Below, in pieces: positions 27,131-35,686 of a stretch of 64,000 nucleotides of DNA; within the stretch, counting starts at the first letter, position 1, and each line of letters starts with the position of its first letter. The stretch lies in NCBI RefSeq assembly GCF_001577775.1, contig NZ_CP010835.1:620001-684000 (forward strand), in the 5' to 3' direction. This stretch comes from Pyrococcus kukulkanii. GTDB lineage: Archaea > Methanobacteriota_B > Thermococci > Thermococcales > Thermococcaceae. The notes under the pieces were generated by a model that was given only the letters and a program-made list of their open reading frames with translations, was not told the DNA's origin and made no database searches. The position numbers and the translations under genes were made by a program.

Positions 27131-27877
27131 ATGATAATAGCGTTCGTGGGAACGGCAGGTAGTGGGAAAACAGCTTTAACAGGGGCATTTGGAAGGTACT
27201 TAGAAGAGAACCACAAAGTTGCGTACGTCAACTTAGATACTGGGGTGAAAACACTTCCTTACAAACCAGATCTTGATGTAAGAGACTCAGTTACCGTGGA
27301 AGAGATAATGAAAGAGGGATATGGACCAAACGGTGCTATTGTGGAGAGCTACGATAGGTTAATGGAAGAGTTTGATCACTATCTAAACTTGATATTGAGG
27401 CTTGATGAAAAGAATGATTACGTTCTAATAGACACACCAGGACAGATGGAAACCTTTCTATTCCACGAGTTTGGAGTTAAACTCATGGAGAACCTTCCTT
27501 ACCCATTGGTAGTTTATCTTTCCGATCCTGAAATATTGAAGAAGCCTCATGACTATTGCTTCGTCAGATTCTTTGCTCTTTTAATAGACTTGAGGCTTGG
27601 GGCAACCACGATTCCAGCACTGAACAAGGTTGATCTCCTGGGTAGGGAAGAGCTGGAAAGGCACAAAAGAATGTTTGAGGACATAGAGTACTTAACTGCG
27701 AGGCTTAAGCTTGATCCCTCAACCCAGGGGTTGTTGGCTTATAAGATGTGCTCAATGCTCCCCGAGGTTTCACCTCCTGTCAGGGTAATATACCTCTCGG
27801 CGAAGACTGGTGAGGGCTTTGAAGAGCTTGAAACGCTTGCATATGAGCATTACTGTACATGTGGCGACCTAACGTAA
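27131..27877 (+). CDS. GPN-loop GTPase
   Basis: GPN-loop GTPases are small dimeric enzymes related to eukaryotic GPN1-3, which help assemble RNA polymerase. The protein shows the P-loop GTAGSGKTAL (7-16), the GPN insert in GYGPNGAI (about 64-71), the G3 motif DTPGQME and the G4 motif NKVDLL. The 248 residues match the single archaeal family member. It follows minD by 43 bases and precedes the replication genes. The archaeal function is not settled. Confidence 0.9.
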   Translation: MIIAFVGTAGSGKTALTGAFGRYLEENHKVAYVNLDTGVKTLPYKPDLDVRDSVTVEEIMKEGYGPNGAIVESYDRLMEEFDHYLNLILRLDEKNDYVLIDTPGQMETFLFHEFGVKLMENLPYPLVVYLSDPEILKKPHDYCFVRFFALLIDLRLGATTIPALNKVDLLGREELERHKRMFEDIEYLTARLKLDPSTQGLLAYKMCSMLPEVSPPVRVIYLSAKTGEGFEELETLAYEHYCTCGDLT

Positions 27878-27926
27878 GGGCTTTAAGATTGGAAGGGGAG
27901 GTTTGAGTGCGCTGGGTGAAGGGTTA

Positions 27927-28415
27927 ATGCTAACTGGGAAAGCCTTAATCCCTGTTAAAGTACTCAAACCATTCGGAAACTGGAAAGAGGGAGATATGAT
28001 CCTCCTAGAGGACTGGAAAGCTAAAGAGCTATGGGAGATGGGGATAGTTGAGGTTATTGATGAGGCTGATAAGGTAATTGGCGAGATAGATAGAGTTTTA
28101 ACGGAAGAAAGGAAAAACCCACCCCTCTCTCCGATTCCTGAAGGTCTGTATGATAGAGCTGAATTCTACATCTATTACCTCGAGAAATTTGTACAAGTAA
28201 GTGGAGGGAATATAGACGTTATACAGACTAAGTTGACGAAGCTTCAGAATTTGAAAAAGAAGTACAAGATGCTCAAGGAGATAAGGTTTAAGAAAATCCT
28301 TGAGGCCGTTAGGTTAAGGCCTAATAGCATGGAAATTCTTGCGAGACTTTCTCCAGAGGAGAAGAGAATCTATCTCCAGATTTCTAAGATAAGGAATGAG
28401 TGGATTGGTGAGTAG
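27927..28415 (+). CDS. gins23: GINS complex subunit Gins23
   Basis: Gins23 pairs with Gins51 (Gins15) to form the GINS tetramer of the CMG replicative helicase. The call rests on the beta-domain N-terminus (LIPVKVLKPFGNWKEGDMILLEDWKAKEL in part), the following helical A domain, and the position directly upstream of mcm, an operon known in Pyrococcus. ATG at 27927 is preferred: GGTG lies eight bases upstream and the product starts MLTGKALIPV. A TTG at 27903 in frame abuts its own binding site. Confidence 0.85.
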   Translation: MLTGKALIPVKVLKPFGNWKEGDMILLEDWKAKELWEMGIVEVIDEADKVIGEIDRVLTEERKNPPLSPIPEGLYDRAEFYIYYLEKFVQVSGGNIDVIQTKLTKLQNLKKKYKMLKEIRFKKILEAVRLRPNSMEILARLSPEEKRIYLQISKIRNEWIGE

Positions 28416-28416
28416 G

Positions 28417-31400
28417 ATGGAAAGGGAAGAGATGATAGAGAGGTTCGTCAAGTTCTTTAGGGAGTATACTGAAGAGGAGGAGCCCCTTTACTTGGGTAAA
28501 ATAAAGGATCTGCTTACTGTAACCCCCAAAAGGTCGGTTACAATAAATTGGATGCATTTAAACTCTTATGACCCCGAATTAGCTAATGAAATTCTTGAGC
28601 ATCCGGAAGAAGGTATTGGGGCGGCAGAAGATGCGATCCAGATAGTACTTAGGGAAGAGTTCCTAAGAGAAGATTTACCCAGGATACACGCGAGATTTCA
28701 CAATCTTCCAGAGACATTGCTAGTCAAGGACATTGGAGCGGAGCACATAAACAAACTGATTCAGGTGGAGGGGGTTATAACCAGGGTCACGGAAATAAAA
28801 CCCTTCGTTTCAAAGGCGGTGTTCGTTTGTAAGGACTGCGGTAATGAAATGGTTGTAACTCAGAGGCCCTACGAGGGATTTACGGTCATAAAGAAGTGTG
28901 AAGTTTGTGGAAGTAAGAACGTTACTCTTGATGTTGATAAAAGCTCATTCGTTAACTTTCAGATGTTCAGGATTCAGGATAGGCCAGAAACGCTAAAAGG
29001 TGGCCAGATGCCCAGGTTTATTGATGGAATTCTGTTAGATGATATAGTTGATACGGCAATGCCCGGTGACAGGGTTCTCGTGACTGGAATACTGAGGGTG
29101 GTACAAGAAAGGAGAGAGAAAACACCTGTATTTAGGAAGATTCTTGAGGTTAATCATATTGAGCCAGTAAGCAGGGAAATAGAAGAACTTGAGATAACTC
29201 CAGAAGACGAGCAGAAGATTAGAGAGTTAGCGAAGAGAAAAGATATAGTGGAGGCAATAGTTGATTCTATCGCCCCGGCAATTTACGGTTATAGGGAGGT
29301 AAAGAAGGGTATAGCCTTGGCTTTATTTGGTGGTGTCCCCAGGACTTTGCCCGATGGAACTAGGCTTAGAGGTGACATCCACGTTTTACTGGTGGGTGAT
29401 CCTGGGGTTGCAAAGAGTCAGATTCTAAGATACGTCTCTAATCTTGCTCCAAGGGCTATCTATACCTCTGGAAAGAGCAGTTCGGCTGCGGGTTTAACAG
29501 CAGCTGCCGTAAGGGATGAGTTCACAGGCGGATGGGTTCTTGAAGCTGGAGCCTTAGTTTTGGCAGATGGAGGTTACGCGCTAATAGATGAGCTCGATAA
29601 GATGAGCGACAGGGATAGGAGTGTTATACACGAAGCACTGGAGCAGCAGAGCTACCACCACGACTTTGAGATATTATTGGCAGATGGAAAGAAGGTTAAG
29701 ATTGGAGAGCTTGTTGATTCGCTAATTGAGAAGAATAGGGACAGAGTCATTGTTGGTAAAGATACCGAAATTTTACCCGTTGATGATATCTATGTCTTGG
29801 CATACGATCTTAAAAACAAGAGGATAGTGAAAGTAAAAGCAGATCGTGTAAGTAGGCATAAAGCTCCTGAATACTTTATAAGGCTGAAGTTCTCCAACGG
29901 AAGGGAGATAGTGGTTACTCCTGAGCACCCAATCATGATATGGGAAAATGGGGAGATTAAGGAGAAGCCAGCTGAAGAGGTTAAAGAGGGTGAGATTGCT
30001 GTTGGAGTGCGCGCTTATGAAGGGTTAATTGAGAAAGACGGTGTTGATGAAGTAACAGCAAGACTTCTTGGCTTTTTACTTTCTGAAGGCTTTGCCTATG
30101 CGAATCCTAAAAATGGGTATTATGAAGTTGGATTCACAAATACCGACGAGGAACTAGTAGAGGAGTTTAAAGAGCTTCTGCATAAACTTGGAGTTAAGTT
30201 TAATATTCAGGTAAGAAAAAGAGAAGGAGAAAAGGTCCTTTATACTATCCGTATTATTTCGAAAGAATTCTATCTAGGACTAAAAAGAGAGTTCCCAGAA
30301 ATGTTCCCAGAAAGTGGAAATGAAAGGCCTGCTCGGAGGAAGAGAATTCCTGCAAAAATTATTAGATCACCGTATTACATAAAGATTGCTTTCCTAAATA
30401 CATTTTTCAAGGGAGATGGGTTTGTGGATAAATATAGGGTTGGATTTACAACATCCTCAAAAGCGATGGCAGAAGACCTTCAAGATATTTTATATAGCAT
30501 TGGGATATACTCATACCTATTCGAGGAAGTTAGAGGGAATAAGAGGTATTATAAAGTAATCATTAGTGGAACTAAAGATCTTGAGCGCTTTTCTCAAATT
30601 ATTAAAGATGATAGGAGGATAGAAAAAGTAAAAAGGCTCATAGAAATATCGAAGAAGAGAAGAAATTATAGGGACATAATACCTTCCGACATCCTTATTA
30701 ATATTAGAAGGATATTAAATGAAATTCACATAAATGATGGAGGTCTAACCAATAACATATCTCGCTCTTACAATGCAAATAGAGAGAGAGTTAAAGAATA
30801 CCTTAATAAAATCGAAAAGGAGCTTTATAGGATTAAAAATGCATTAAAGGATGGGGATATCAAGATACTAAGAAGGTTTGTCACAATAAAAGAGTTAGCG
30901 AAGTCTTTTGGTTGGCCTTACTCTACAACATTCTGTAGAGTAAACAGGAGAGAAGAAGAAACAATAAAAGCCCTTTTTGAATTTGCAACTAAGAAAATTG
31001 AGAACATCGAAGAAGAACTTGAAAAAATTAAAGGAATAGTTGATGGCAATATTAGATTTCTCAAAATTGTAAAGGTAGAAAAGATACCCAACAAAGATTG
31101 GAAGTGGGTATATGATGTAACAGTCGAACCTTATCACCTCTTCGTATCCCATGGATTAGTACTTCATAACACGATTAGTATATCAAAAGCAGGTATAACG
31201 GCTACTCTAAATGCCAGAACAACCGTTATAGCGGCCGCAAATCCAAAGCACGGTAGGTTCAATAGGATGAAGCCACTCTTCGAGCAGATAGACCTCCCTC
31301 CCACACTACTAAGCAGGTTCGACTTGATCTTCGTTCTCGTAGATGAACCCGACGAAAAGCTAGATAGCGAGATAGCGAGGCACATCCTAAGGGTAAGGAG

Positions 31401-31980
31401 GGGAGAGAGCGAGGTAGTAACGCCTAAGATCTCTCACGAATTGCTGAGGAAGTACATAGCCTACGCTAAGAAGAACGTTCATCCTGTAATAAGCGAAGAG
31501 GCAATGGAGGAGATCGAGAAGTACTATGTGAGGATGAGGAGGAGCGCTAAGAAGGGTAGTGAGAATGAGGGGATAAGACCAATCCCAATCACCGCGAGGC
31601 AGCTTGAGGCCCTAATAAGGCTGAGTGAGGCCCACGCTAGGATGAGGCTAAGCCCCATAGTCACCAGGGAAGATGCGAGAGAGGCGATTAAGCTGATGGA
31701 GTACACCCTTAGGCAGATAGCTACGGATGAGACTGGCCAGATAGATGTCACGATCCTTGAAGTTGGACAGAGTGCAAGGAAGCTCAGTAAGGTTGAGAGG
31801 ATCCTCGATATAATTGAGAAGCTACAGAAGACGAGCGAGAAGGGTGCCCACATAGATGATATACTCGAAGAGGCAAAGAAGTTTGGAATAGAGAAGCAGG
31901 AGGCAAGAGAGATAATAGAAAAGTTGCTCCAGCAGGGCCAGATATACATGCCTGAAACCGGCTATTACAAGTTGCTCTGA
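28417..31980 (+). CDS. mcm: Replicative helicase MCM, interrupted by an intein
   Basis: MCM unwinds DNA at the archaeal replication fork. The host protein has the N-terminal domain with zinc motif (CKDCG...CEVCG, about 138-171), AAA+ Walker A GDPGVAKSQ, Walker B ALIDELDKM and sensor AAANPKHGRF, followed by the arginine finger LLSRFD and a C-terminal winged helix. Between HEALEQQ and TISISKAG a 507-residue intein is inserted in frame; without it the helicase is about 680 residues. ATG at 28417 is chosen with GGTG six bases upstream; an in-frame ATG at 28396 lies within gins23. Confidence 0.96.
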   Translation: MEREEMIERFVKFFREYTEEEEPLYLGKIKDLLTVTPKRSVTINWMHLNSYDPELANEILEHPEEGIGAAEDAIQIVLREEFLREDLPRIHARFHNLPETLLVKDIGAEHINKLIQVEGVITRVTEIKPFVSKAVFVCKDCGNEMVVTQRPYEGFTVIKKCEVCGSKNVTLDVDKSSFVNFQMFRIQDRPETLKGGQMPRFIDGILLDDIVDTAMPGDRVLVTGILRVVQERREKTPVFRKILEVNHIEPVSREIEELEITPEDEQKIRELAKRKDIVEAIVDSIAPAIYGYREVKKGIALALFGGVPRTLPDGTRLRGDIHVLLVGDPGVAKSQILRYVSNLAPRAIYTSGKSSSAAGLTAAAVRDEFTGGWVLEAGALVLADGGYALIDELDKMSDRDRSVIHEALEQQSYHHDFEILLADGKKVKIGELVDSLIEKNRDRVIVGKDTEILPVDDIYVLAYDLKNKRIVKVKADRVSRHKAPEYFIRLKFSNGREIVVTPEHPIMIWENGEIKEKPAEEVKEGEIAVGVRAYEGLIEKDGVDEVTARLLGFLLSEGFAYANPKNGYYEVGFTNTDEELVEEFKELLHKLGVKFNIQVRKREGEKVLYTIRIISKEFYLGLKREFPEMFPESGNERPARRKRIPAKIIRSPYYIKIAFLNTFFKGDGFVDKYRVGFTTSSKAMAEDLQDILYSIGIYSYLFEEVRGNKRYYKVIISGTKDLERFSQIIKDDRRIEKVKRLIEISKKRRNYRDIIPSDILINIRRILNEIHINDGGLTNNISRSYNANRERVKEYLNKIEKELYRIKNALKDGDIKILRRFVTIKELAKSFGWPYSTTFCRVNRREEETIKALFEFATKKIENIEEELEKIKGIVDGNIRFLKIVKVEKIPNKDWKWVYDVTVEPYHLFVSHGLVLHNTISISKAGITATLNARTTVIAAANPKHGRFNRMKPLFEQIDLPPTLLSRFDLIFVLVDEPDEKLDSEIARHILRVRRGESEVVTPKISHELLRKYIAYAKKNVHPVISEEAMEEIEKYYVRMRRSAKKGSENEGIRPIPITARQLEALIRLSEAHARMRLSPIVTREDAREAIKLMEYTLRQIATDETGQIDVTILEVGQSARKLSKVERILDIIEKLQKTSEKGAHIDDILEEAKKFGIEKQEAREIIEKLLQQGQIYMPETGYYKLL
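29650..31170 (+). mobile_element. LAGLIDADG intein in MCM (507 residues)
   Basis: The intein starts with Ser in SYHHDFEILLADGKKVKI (block A) and ends with VLHN before Thr+1. Block B reads VVTPEHPIMIW and blocks F/G read WVYDVTVEPYHLFVSHGLVL. Two LAGLIDADG-type helices are visible, LLGFLLSEGFA and LNTFFKGDGFVD, so a homing endonuclease is present. Residues near the C-terminal third contain an HTH-like stretch (TIKELAKSFGWPYSTTFCRV). All splicing residues look intact. The insertion point is the conserved EQQ/TIS site used by other archaeal CDC21/MCM inteins. It is more AT-rich than the host gene. Confidence 0.95.
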
Positions 31981-31989
31981 GACCGTCTG

Positions 31990-31999
31990 ATTTATATAC
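31990..31999 (+). promoter_or_regulatory. TATA box of aIF2-beta
   Basis: ATTTATATAC about 40 bases before the ATG, just after the mcm stop, gives the translation factor its own promoter and a leader with GGGGGGTGAG. Confidence 0.6.
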
Positions 32000-32034
32000 G
32001 AGGACAAATACTCAGGAATGGGGGGTGAGATATA

Positions 32035-32457
32035 ATGGAGATTGACTATTACGATTATGAAAAGTTGTTGGAGAAGGCATATGAAGAGCTTCCAGAGAAC
32101 GTTAAGCACCACAAGTCACGTTTCGAGGTTCCTGGGGCCCTCGTAACTATTGAGGGCAACAAGACGATAATTGAGAACTTTAAGGATATAGCAGAAGCCC
32201 TTAACAGGGATCCACAACACCTCCTCAAGTTCCTGCTCAGGGAGATAGCTACCGCCGGAACGCTTGAGGGTAAGAGGGTGATCCTCCAGGGTAGGTTTAC
32301 TCCCTACCTTATAGCAAACAAGCTGAAGAAGTACATCAAGGAGTACGTTATCTGTCCCGTCTGTGGAAGTCCCGATACGAAGATCATCAAGAGAGACAGG
32401 TTTTACTTCCTCAAGTGCGAGGCGTGTGGTGCCGAAACTCCAATTCAGCACCTGTAA
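32035..32457 (+). CDS. Translation initiation factor 2, beta subunit (aIF2-beta)
   Basis: This subunit of the heterotrimeric factor carries initiator tRNA to the ribosome with aIF2-gamma. The 140 residues have the alpha/beta core (residues about 20-100) and a C-terminal zinc ribbon with CPVCGSPDT (about 106) and CEACGAET (about 127). Length and sequence pattern are typical. It follows mcm, as in other Pyrococcus genomes as far as I recall, but has its own TATA box. Confidence 0.95.
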   Translation: MEIDYYDYEKLLEKAYEELPENVKHHKSRFEVPGALVTIEGNKTIIENFKDIAEALNRDPQHLLKFLLREIATAGTLEGKRVILQGRFTPYLIANKLKKYIKEYVICPVCGSPDTKIIKRDRFYFLKCEACGAETPIQHL

Positions 32458-32461
32458 CCCA

Positions 32462-32516
32462 GGGATGATGACTTTGCCGAGTGCTGAGGCATGATGAATA
32501 AACAGTCGTCTGACCC
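32462..32516 (+). ncRNA. C/D box sRNA with two 12-nt guides
   Basis: All four boxes are perfect: C ATGATGA (32465-32471), D' CTGA (32484-32487), C' ATGATGA (32491-32497) and D CTGA (32510-32513). The guides between them are both 12 nt, the spacer D'-C' is 3 nt, and GGG/CCC form a terminal stem. The D' guide is complementary to CACUCGGCAAAG, the D guide to ACGACUGUUUAU. By the box-plus-five rule each directs 2'-O-methylation of a C. From memory both targets resemble conserved segments of archaeal 23S rRNA. The C' box coincides with the first two ATG codons of the next gene. Confidence 0.9.
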
Positions 32517-34107
32517 GGCCTTTCTCCTATTCTTTTCTGCGTTTTCAATTAGCCTAGTTATAGCTTTGGTCTCTAAGTTCAAGTCAATCCCAGGCCCTCC
32601 GTACGGAGGAGATCTATACTTCCATACAGGCATTGCGCAGGCGATAATGTTTGGGAATCCTCCGTTTAGGGATCCAACAAGCGTTGGAGAGTATGCATTC
32701 TACCCTTGGCTGTACCACCTTATAGTCGCCTTCCTGGGCAAGATCCTCGGGATATTTTTCGTAGTCACAAAGGTAGTTCCGATCCTTATTTTGACACTCT
32801 CAATGCTCGTTCTTTACCAAATTGCAAGAGAGAACTTCAATCGCAGAGTCGCAATTGTTGCTGTTTTAATACCACTTGCCCTTAAGTTTCCTGAAGCGCA
32901 TCCAAGGGCCCTGCTTTCAATGGTCATGATTCCCCTGTTCTACCTTGCCCTGTTTAGGTTCTCCAGAGATAGGGATGTTAAAAATTCCGTGTTTTTAGGT
33001 GTATCTTGGGGCTTGGCAGGTTTGACGCATGTGCTTGGGACTTTCGGTGCAGGAGCGATTTTATTAACCAAGACAGTGATGGATAAAATAAAGCGGATGA
33101 AGATCAAGTATAACATCGTGGCAATAGCTATTGGGGTTACGATACTCCTCCTCTTTTGGGGCCCTCTATTGTTCGTGTATCATGCAAAAACACCTAACCC
33201 GTATCAGGAGCTAGTAATGAGGCACTTCACGCTTCCCGAGTTTATAGTCTCTTTTCTTACCTTCCCCCTCTCCTTCTCAGGATTAAAAATCTTCCTGGGG
33301 ATGCTGACAATTCCTGGGATTATACTCGGCTTAATTCGGTATAGAGACGTGTTTTTACCCTCACTCTTGGGAATACTGGGAGCGGGAGTTCTGTTCATTG
33401 TGTTAGGTGACAACTTAGTAGCGTACAAGCTGTCCTCATATTATTTTACATTAAATGCCCTCGCAATCCTTGAATCGCTGAACTGGCTCTCTGAGAACTT
33501 GAAGTGGAGCAAAATAATGCCTTTAGCAGTTATTCTCCTTATGGGAACTTCGGCCATAACTGTAGGTGACTATGCAAACTCTCCATGGACAGCCATTGGG
33601 TTTAAAGATCCGTGGTACAATGACCTCAGGTGCTGGATACTTACCAATTCCGACGTAAATATGGTGTTCTTGAGTAGCTATGAGAGCTCATTCTTTCTGT
33701 TTTCCATCTCTGGAAGAAAAACGGTGCTGTTTAGAAGAACTCATGCATCTCCATTCGTGGATTACGATAAAAGAAGCCTCGATATAGCCATTGCACTTGC
33801 GGGCAATGATACCGAAGAATCGCTAAGAATTCTCAAGAAATACAACGTGGCCTATATCTATATTGACAGCTTCACAAAGAGAGATCCAATTTGGGTGCCC
33901 TATAAGTACTCCAGTATCCTCAGGGAAAAAGGAATTGAGTGCAGAGTTGGATATGTCCCGTATGACCCTGCAGACCCTAAGAGCGTGAAGATAAAGGCGT
34001 GCCGAGTTAAGTTTAAAATTAATCCCAAGCTGAAAAGGATGCTAAAGCTTGTATACTCTAACGGAGAAACGAAGATATACAAGCTTATTAATGGACAAGA
34101 CAATTAA
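32491..34107 (+). CDS. Polytopic membrane protein, GT-C-like
   Basis: The protein has a first membrane helix (about 10-28), then an outer loop with GGDLYFHTGIAQAI and DPTSVGEYAFYPWLYH, about a dozen helices in all, and a soluble C-terminal region of about 170 residues. An acidic motif in the first outer loop followed by His-rich turns is typical of GT-C glycosyltransferases, though I cannot place the family. The first ATGs (32491, 32494) are part of the C' box of an sRNA; no other good start precedes the first helix, so they are probably used. Confidence 0.65.
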   Translation: MMNKQSSDPAFLLFFSAFSISLVIALVSKFKSIPGPPYGGDLYFHTGIAQAIMFGNPPFRDPTSVGEYAFYPWLYHLIVAFLGKILGIFFVVTKVVPILILTLSMLVLYQIARENFNRRVAIVAVLIPLALKFPEAHPRALLSMVMIPLFYLALFRFSRDRDVKNSVFLGVSWGLAGLTHVLGTFGAGAILLTKTVMDKIKRMKIKYNIVAIAIGVTILLLFWGPLLFVYHAKTPNPYQELVMRHFTLPEFIVSFLTFPLSFSGLKIFLGMLTIPGIILGLIRYRDVFLPSLLGILGAGVLFIVLGDNLVAYKLSSYYFTLNALAILESLNWLSENLKWSKIMPLAVILLMGTSAITVGDYANSPWTAIGFKDPWYNDLRCWILTNSDVNMVFLSSYESSFFLFSISGRKTVLFRRTHASPFVDYDKRSLDIAIALAGNDTEESLRILKKYNVAYIYIDSFTKRDPIWVPYKYSSILREKGIECRVGYVPYDPADPKSVKIKACRVKFKINPKLKRMLKLVYSNGETKIYKLINGQDN

Positions 34108-34124
34108 GGTACGGGGGAAAGATA

Positions 34125-35282
34125 ATGTACCTGACCAAAGAGGAAGAGCTCGCGCTTTCGGGGGAATACGGTCCCGCAGTTCAGAAGGCCATGGAGATTT
34201 TGGTTGCCCTTGGCGATATCTATAACGCTGACAGGTTAATCCCGATAAAAAGCGCTCAAATAGCTGGAGTTAGCTATAAGAATCTTGGAGAGTACGGAAT
34301 GCAGTTCCTAAGGGACTTCGTCGAGATGGGGGCCAAGGTTTCCGTGTACACAACCCTAAACCCTGCGGGAATAGGGGATGAGGAGTTCACGGAAAAACAG
34401 CAGGAAATCCTTGACTTATATAGGGCAATGGGTGTTGAGATAACTTCTACGTGCACGCCTTATTATGGTCCAAACCTCCCCAAGTTTGGTGATCACCTTG
34501 CTTGGAGCGAAAGCTCGGCGGTAAGTTTCGCCAACTCCGTTTTGGGTGCAAGAACGAACAGAGAAGGCGGTCCTTCAAGCTTAGCCGCCGCGATAGTTGG
34601 GAAGACGCCAAACTACGGCCTCCACTTAGAGGAGAACAGGAGGGCCACCCATCTAATAAAGATTGAGGCTGAAGTAAGGGAGAGAACTGAGTATTCGATC
34701 TTGGGCTATAGGATAGGGGAGATCGTTAAGGATGGCGTGCCCTATATAAAAGGGATAAGGCCAGATGTCGATGACCTAAAGGCAATGGGGGCTAGCATGG
34801 CTGCGAGCGGTAGCGTTGCCCTCTACCATGTTGAAGGCGAGACTCCAGAGTGGAGAACTGCTTTAAACGATGTCGTTGAGGAGATATTAATTGATGAAAA
34901 GGATCTCCAGGAGGTTAAGGAGAGGTTCTCGGCCGAGTGGAGGGAAGTTGATTTTATACTCTTAGGATGCCCACACGCTTCCCTCAAGGAAATCAAAGAG
35001 ATAGCGGAACTGTTGAGGATGAGAAATAGGCCTCTAAAGGTTCCCCTCTTTGTAACCGTTAGCAAGTCGGTGAAAGCATTGGCAGACTACCTTGGCTATA
35101 CGGAGATAATTGAGAGGTACAACGGTAAATTGTTGAGTGATGTTTGCCTTGTCGTGTCTCCAGTGAACGAGTGGTACTCGGGTGTGGCAACCAACAGCGG
35201 AAAGGCGGCGTTCTACTTCAAGTCTTTTGGTCTGAACGTTAGATTAGACGGCCTCGAAAAAATAATTATGGAGGCGCCATGA
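34125..35282 (+). CDS. Phosphomevalonate dehydratase large subunit (aconitase X type)
   Basis: This is the catalytic subunit of the aconitase X family. In most archaea the enzyme turns 5-phosphomevalonate into trans-anhydromevalonate phosphate in the modified mevalonate pathway, using an Fe-S cluster. The 385 residues begin MYLTKEEELALSGEYG and include SVYTTLNPAG, TCTPYYGPN and NSVLGARTNREGGPSS, all characteristic. The small subunit follows with ATGA overlap, as expected for a two-subunit enzyme. Confidence 0.88.
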   Translation: MYLTKEEELALSGEYGPAVQKAMEILVALGDIYNADRLIPIKSAQIAGVSYKNLGEYGMQFLRDFVEMGAKVSVYTTLNPAGIGDEEFTEKQQEILDLYRAMGVEITSTCTPYYGPNLPKFGDHLAWSESSAVSFANSVLGARTNREGGPSSLAAAIVGKTPNYGLHLEENRRATHLIKIEAEVRERTEYSILGYRIGEIVKDGVPYIKGIRPDVDDLKAMGASMAASGSVALYHVEGETPEWRTALNDVVEEILIDEKDLQEVKERFSAEWREVDFILLGCPHASLKEIKEIAELLRMRNRPLKVPLFVTVSKSVKALADYLGYTEIIERYNGKLLSDVCLVVSPVNEWYSGVATNSGKAAFYFKSFGLNVRLDGLEKIIMEAP

Positions 35283-35686
35283 TGAAGCTGAAGGGTAGGG
35301 GGATAGGAAAGGGTGTAGTTGAGGGAGTAGTAATAGTTTCAAGGAGGCCACTCTCATTTTTGGGTGGCGTTGATCCCGAAACTGGAATTATTACGGATGC
35401 CGAGAGCGACATAAAGGGGGAGAGTATAAAGGGAAAAATATTGGCCTTCCCCAGGGGTAAAGGGTCGACTGTCGGCTCTTATGTAATATACGCCCTAGCG
35501 AAGGGTGGTAATGGTCCAAAAGCATTAATCGTCGAGGATGCAGAGACGATAGTAACGGTTGGTGCGATAATCTCCGGGATACCCCTTGTAACTGGAATAG
35601 ACATTAAAAAGCTGAAGACGGGGATGAGGGTCAGGGTAAACGCCGAAACTGGGGAGGTGGAGATAATTGGCGAAGGGAATCTATGA
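35279..35686 (+). CDS. Phosphomevalonate dehydratase small subunit
   Basis: This 135-residue swivelling domain corresponds to the small subunit of aconitase X (DUF126). The loop PRGKGSTVGSYVIYALA (about 60-76), which holds the essential Ser in related proteins, is present, as is KALIVEDAETIVTVGAI. ATG overlaps the stop of the large subunit, so the two are made in step. The stop lies 20 bases inside the following zinc-ribbon/protease gene. Confidence 0.88.
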   Translation: MMKLKGRGIGKGVVEGVVIVSRRPLSFLGGVDPETGIITDAESDIKGESIKGKILAFPRGKGSTVGSYVIYALAKGGNGPKALIVEDAETIVTVGAIISGIPLVTGIDIKKLKTGMRVRVNAETGEVEIIGEGNL

